Of a stretch of DNA of 17,230 bases, positions 14,288 to 17,230 are shown piece by piece. The position numbers and the translations under genes are program-made. This stretch comes from Devosia sp. (GTDB lineage: Bacteria > Pseudomonadota > Alphaproteobacteria > Rhizobiales > Devosiaceae). Under the pieces are notes generated by a model that saw only the letters and a program-made list of their open reading frames with translations, searched no databases and had not been told where the DNA came from. The stretch is from positions 1 to 17,230 of the forward strand of contig DROE01000299.1 in assembly GCA_011322005.1 (NCBI GenBank), read 5' to 3'. Within the stretch, counting starts at the first letter, position 1, and every line of letters begins with the position of its first letter.

Positions 14288-14628
14288 ACCGCAAGCGCAG
14301 CACAACTCACACAAAGGCGCGCCGCCGGGTCGGCCTCGAGTCTTTTCAGTGCAATTTCCTCGTCGCATTGAAGGCAATAGCCGAAATCACCGCTTTTTAT
14401 GCGCGCCAGCGCCTGCTCGATTGCCACCAGTGCTGAGGCTCGCTGACGCTCCTGAGCCTGCGCCATGGCCTGTTGCTGCATGGCGTCGACGCGGCTGATG
14501 CGACCCACCGATTGCTGGTCGAGCGAAACCGGCGCCCGTGCCCCCGAATTCACATCGCGCAACTCAGCCAGTTCAGCCCGTTTTTCAACAAGCGCCTGCC
14601 TGAAGCGCACCAGCTTTTGTTTTCCCAT
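14284..14628 (-). CDS. DksA/TraR-family zinc-finger protein
   Basis: The 114-residue protein starts with a charged helical region (~1-80, rich in alanine, glutamine and arginine, coiled-coil-like). It ends in a four-cysteine zinc finger, C85-x2-C88-x17-C106-x2-C109, the TraR/DksA C4 finger. Such proteins enter the RNA polymerase secondary channel and modulate initiation. It is shorter than true DksA (~150 residues), and the acidic DxxDxA coiled-coil tip is not apparent, so I leave the symbol blank. The frame extends to 14658, but the ATG at 14628 is preferred because AGGAAAG lies nine bases upstream. Its TAA overlaps the stop of the convergent NnrU-family gene. Confidence 0.85.
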   Translation of the reverse strand: MGKQKLVRFRQALVEKRAELAELRDVNSGARAPVSLDQQSVGRISRVDAMQQQAMAQAQERQRASALVAIEQALARIKSGDFGYCLQCDEEIALKRLEADPAARLCVSCAALAV

Positions 14629-14683
14629 TTGCACTTTCCTGCGCCTGTGCGGCGACAAACTCCATCGCAGTTCAAATGCTCAA

Positions 14684-14712
14684 TTGCAATCCGTCAAGCC
14701 TGTCCCTATTGT
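14684..14712 (+). promoter_or_regulatory. Candidate promoter of the YfgM-like gene and der
   Basis: TTGCAA (14684-14689) and TATTGT (14707-14712) have the ideal 17-base spacing and match the sigma70 consensus at four of six positions each. A start near 14719 would give a leader of about 32 bases. It lies in the short divergent gap after the DksA-like gene. Confidence 0.4.
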
Positions 14713-14750
14713 GCGCCCAAATAAAGCATCCAAACAAGCTGCGTAACACC

Positions 14751-15455
14751 ATGTCCGAAGATAGAATTTTTTCCGAAATTGATGAAGAACTGCGCTCCGA
14801 ACGCATGCAGGCCCTGTGGCGCCAGTTTGGCCCCTGGGTTATCGGCGCTGCCGTGCTCATTGTTGTTCTGGTCGGTGCAAACGAGGGCTGGCGCTGGTAT
14901 CAGAATGATATTGCCGCACGTTCCTCTGACCAGTTCTATGCAGCCTTTGAACTTATTGACCAGGGCGATGTCGAGGGTGCCCAGGCGGCGCTCAACGAAA
15001 TCGTTTCTTCAGGCAGTGGACAGTATCCGCTCATGGCCCGGTTTTCTCAGGCAGCTTTGCTGGCGGAGGAGGGAGAAACGGAAGAAGCAATTGCCATCTA
15101 TGACGCTCTTGCGAACAATCAGAGCAACCAGCGCGTGCGTGAGGTTGCGCTTTATCTCGCCGCTTCCCTTCACGTTGATCAGGGAGATGTGGAGGGTGTT
15201 CGTGCCCGGGTGGGGGGTCTGATTGCTCCGGATAACCCCATGCGCAACATTGCCCGTGAAATTCTGGGCCTCACTCAATATGTGGCCGGGGAACGCGATG
15301 CCGCGTTGCAAAACTTCACCGCTATCCTTTCTGACCCTTTGGCTTCTGCCGGTCTTCAGCGTCGTGCCCGGCTTTATGAAGCCCAGCTTCGCGCCGAAGG
15401 GGCAGAACTTCCCGCTCCCGGCACCAGCCTGGCCGTTGCGCCGGGCAACGAGTAG
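14751..15455 (+). CDS. YfgM-like membrane-anchored TPR protein
   Basis: The 234-residue protein has a charged cytoplasmic N-terminus (SEIDEELRSERMQALWRQFG), one membrane helix (~29-45) and a long alanine- and glutamate-rich helical remainder with TPR-like pairs (ADVEGAQAALNEI-type and ETEEAIAIYDALANN). This is the layout of YfgM, which in E. coli binds the SecYEG translocon and periplasmic chaperones. The frame is open from 14676, but the ATG at 14751 gives the family start MSEDRIFSEIDEEL. The neighbouring der supports the call. In E. coli the order is yfgM-bamB-der; here bamB is not between them. Confidence 0.85.
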   Translation: MSEDRIFSEIDEELRSERMQALWRQFGPWVIGAAVLIVVLVGANEGWRWYQNDIAARSSDQFYAAFELIDQGDVEGAQAALNEIVSSGSGQYPLMARFSQAALLAEEGETEEAIAIYDALANNQSNQRVREVALYLAASLHVDQGDVEGVRARVGGLIAPDNPMRNIAREILGLTQYVAGERDAALQNFTAILSDPLASAGLQRRARLYEAQLRAEGAELPAPGTSLAVAPGNE

Positions 15456-15479
15456 GCCGCCCCGCCAGGGTGTGAATCC

Positions 15480-15521
15480 GTGAAGCTGACCGTAGCCATC
15501 GAGCATTTTCGGCCAAATGTG
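15480..15521 (+). pseudogene. Partial duplicate of the der 5' end
   Basis: The 42 bases from GTG 15480 translate as VKLTVAIEHFRPNV, against MKLTVAIVGRPNV at the der start 106 bases downstream. The first 21 bases differ at only four positions, and CGGCCAAATGTG matches CGGCCCAATGTG with one change after a net 3-base insertion. The P-loop lysine and everything after it is lost; the frame then runs through der out of frame to 15677. It is best read as a tandem-duplication remnant in the 130-base gap before der. Confidence 0.6.
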
Positions 15522-15585
15522 TTTTTGCGGTTTGAAAATGCGAAACTCACAAAAAAATGGCAATTCCGCACTTGGAAACTGAAAA

Positions 15586-17019
15586 ATGAAGCTGACCGTT
15601 GCCATTGTTGGCCGGCCCAATGTGGGCAAATCAACGCTGTTCAACCGGCTGGTCGGCAAACGACTGGCGCTGGTTGACGATACTCCCGGCGTTACCCGCG
15701 ACCGGCGCGAGGGCGAGGGCCGTGTCGGCGAACTCGAATTCCGCCTGATAGACACCGCCGGCTATGAAGATGCAACCGACACCAGCCTTGAAGCGCGCAT
15801 GCGTTCACAGACCGAAGCGGCCATCGCCGAGGCCGATGTCATTTTGTTCATGGTTGATGCGCGGGCTGGAATTACCCCCATGGACGCTCATTTTGGCGCC
15901 CTGTTGCGCAAATCCGGCGCTCAGGTGCACCTGGTGGCCAACAAGGCCGAGGGACGCGCCGCCGAACCGGGATTGCTTGAAGCCTATTCGCTGGGCCTTG
16001 GTGAACCCATAGCCCTTTCCGCTGAGCACGGCACCGGCATCGGCGACCTCTACGACATAATCGGCCGGGCTGTTGAAGAACGTGAGCAGAGCGAAACGCT
16101 TGCAACGCCACTTGACGCCAACGCGCTGCCTCAGACCGATGTTGATATCGACCCGGACGAACAGGAAAACCCGCGCTGGAACCCCAACCGTTTTCTCAAC
16201 GTCGCCATTATCGGGCGGCCCAATGCGGGCAAGTCCACACTGGTCAATCGCCTTGTGGGCGAAGAGCGTGTGCTTACCGGTCCCGAAGCCGGAATAACCC
16301 GTGATTCCATCCTTGTGCCCTGGGAGTGGGAGGGCAGAACGATAAATCTGGTGGATACCGCCGGCATTCGCCGCCGCGCCAAGGTGCAAAAGAAGCTGGA
16401 AAAACTCGCGGTTGCCGATGCCCTGCGCTCAATTCAGTACGCTGAAATCGTGGTACTGATGCTCGACGCCACCAAGCCCTTTGAAAAGCAGGACCTCCAG
16501 CTCGCCGACCTGGTGGAGCGCGAGGGCCGGGCGCTGGTCATTGCCGTTAACAAGTGGGACCTGGTCATAAATAAGAACGAAACCCTGGTGAAATTGCGTG
16601 AGGCCTGCGAGCGGCTTTTGCCGCAATTGCGCGGTGTGCCACTGGTCACCCTGTCCGGTCTCACCGGGCGCAACATCCCTGAATTGATGAGGGCAATATT
16701 CAAAATTGAAAAAACCTGGAACATCCGCATCCCCACCGCAAAGGTGAACCGGTTCCTCCAGACGATGGTTCAGTCCCACCCGCCCCCCGCGGTGTCCGGT
16801 CGGCGTCTGAAAATTCGCTACATGACCCAGGCTAAATCGCGTCCACCGACATTCATTTTGTTCTGCTCACGCCCCGACGCTCTTCCGGCCGCCTATCTGC
16901 GCTATCTCACCAACGGCCTGCGCGAACGTTTTGACATGGGAGGAACCCCGCTGCGTCTCTGGGTCCGGGCCGGAGACAACCCCTACCACGACGGCAAACA
17001 AAAGCGTAAAATCGGATAG
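15586..17019 (+). CDS. der: Ribosome biogenesis GTPase Der (EngA)
   Basis: The 477-residue protein has the tandem GTPase layout found only in Der. Domain 1 has P-loop GRPNVGKS (9-16), DTAG (56-59) and NKAE (119-122). Domain 2 has GRPNAGKS (210-217), DTAG (257-260) and NKWD (322-325). A KH-like RNA-binding domain follows (~345-465). Der acts in the cytoplasm in late assembly of the 50S ribosomal subunit and is usually essential. The linker between the GTPase domains is acidic (DVDIDPDEQE), and the tail KQKRKIG is basic, as in relatives. The ATG at 15586 gives the normal N-terminus; upstream GGAAACT is only a weak ribosome-binding site. It probably shares a transcript with the YfgM-like gene. 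Confidence 0.97.
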   Translation: MKLTVAIVGRPNVGKSTLFNRLVGKRLALVDDTPGVTRDRREGEGRVGELEFRLIDTAGYEDATDTSLEARMRSQTEAAIAEADVILFMVDARAGITPMDAHFGALLRKSGAQVHLVANKAEGRAAEPGLLEAYSLGLGEPIALSAEHGTGIGDLYDIIGRAVEEREQSETLATPLDANALPQTDVDIDPDEQENPRWNPNRFLNVAIIGRPNAGKSTLVNRLVGEERVLTGPEAGITRDSILVPWEWEGRTINLVDTAGIRRRAKVQKKLEKLAVADALRSIQYAEIVVLMLDATKPFEKQDLQLADLVEREGRALVIAVNKWDLVINKNETLVKLREACERLLPQLRGVPLVTLSGLTGRNIPELMRAIFKIEKTWNIRIPTAKVNRFLQTMVQSHPPPAVSGRRLKIRYMTQAKSRPPTFILFCSRPDALPAAYLRYLTNGLRERFDMGGTPLRLWVRAGDNPYHDGKQKRKIG

Positions 17020-17071
17020 TTAAAGTGATTTACAGATTCAACTTGGCAACGCCTTATCCTGAGTCAGCCTC

Positions 17072-17120
17072 CCCACCTCATCCTCACGGAGGCCGAAGGC
17101 CGTCATAAAGCACCAGGAGG
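17072..17120. repeat. Palindromic intergenic repeat, first copy type
   Basis: CCTCATCCTCACGGAGGCCGAAGGCCGTC followed by GGAGG forms nested dyads, including GGCC-GAA-GGCC. The wording resembles the CCTCATCCTGAGG-type dispersed repeat that I recall from many Hyphomicrobiales genomes. It lies 50 bases after der and may stabilise or end its mRNA. Confidence 0.45.
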
Positions 17121-17150
17121 CAAAAGGTTGCTCAAATGATGCGACCTTAC

Positions 17151-17186
17151 CTCCCCCTGAGGGGAGAGGTCGGACCGGCAGGTCCG
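17151..17186. repeat. Double-hairpin palindromic repeat
   Basis: Two 6-bp perfect stems with 4-base loops stand side by side: CTCCCC-ctga-GGGGAG (17151-17166) and CGGACC-ggca-GGTCCG (17171-17186). A G-rich tail, GGTGAGGGGGG, can pair back with the leading C-rich arm. This resembles the CTCCCC/GGGGAG repeat scattered between genes in rhizobia and relatives. Beyond it, the final ~40 bases show no feature. Confidence 0.6.
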
Positions 17187-17230
17187 GGTGAGGGGGGAAT
17201 TGACGGAACCTAAATCTCCCGGAACCCGCC

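Noticed and set aside
1..17230. CRISPR array, phage, insertion sequence, toxin-antitoxin or defence genes
   Set aside because: No regularly spaced repeats, transposase, integrase, or recognisable toxin or defence domain appears in any frame.

Overview
The window looks like chromosomal DNA of an alphaproteobacterium, most probably Hyphomicrobiales (Rhizobiales). A Devosiaceae-type genome is my best guess, made from recollection of gene order and protein style rather than from a search. The pointers are the guaB / RsmB-type methyltransferase / guaA order, an NnrU-family protein next to a short DksA/TraR zinc-finger protein, a YfgM-like TPR protein before der, and palindromic intergenic repeats of the kind common in this order.

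Layout. (1) 2-3221, + strand: the 3' end of guaB, an RsmB/NOP-family RNA methyltransferase and guaA, joined by 1-bp and 4-bp start/stop overlaps. (2) 3222-3852: a non-coding stretch with hairpins, a 37-bp imperfect direct repeat and one doubtful small basic ORF. (3) 3853-5094, +: cyclopropane-fatty-acyl-phospholipid synthase. (4) 5095-5393: a convergent gap with hairpins and possible gene remnants. (5) 5394-11042, - strand: a sugar-uptake operon transcribed in the order substrate-binding protein, MalF-like permease, MalG-like permease, amylo-alpha-1,6-glucosidase-family enzyme. A LacI-family regulator is divergent from it (11376-12338, +). The spacer carries an 18-bp perfect palindrome lying on a good sigma70-type promoter. 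(6) 12416-13547, - strand: a HAD phosphatase, then a 65-residue CopZ-like metal chaperone with its own promoter of CueR/MerR type (19-bp spacer, perfect dyad). (7) 13715-14628: NnrU-family membrane protein and DksA/TraR protein, convergent and overlapping at their stops. (8) 14751-17019, +: YfgM-like protein and der. An apparent partial copy of the der 5' end lies just before der. (9) 17020-17230: two palindromic intergenic repeats.

How the parts work together. The coherent accessory unit is the sugar operon. The binding protein and two permeases would bring in a sugar or oligosaccharide, the cytoplasmic glycosidase would hydrolyse it, and the LacI regulator would repress the operon through the palindrome until an inducer appears. 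No ATPase is encoded here, so one must be shared from elsewhere. Both permeases carry insertions not usual for their families. I found no CRISPR array, tRNA, rRNA, insertion sequence, phage gene or recognisable defence system. I saw no clearly new system; the most notable points are the modified permeases, the two regulatory dyads and the der 5' duplication.
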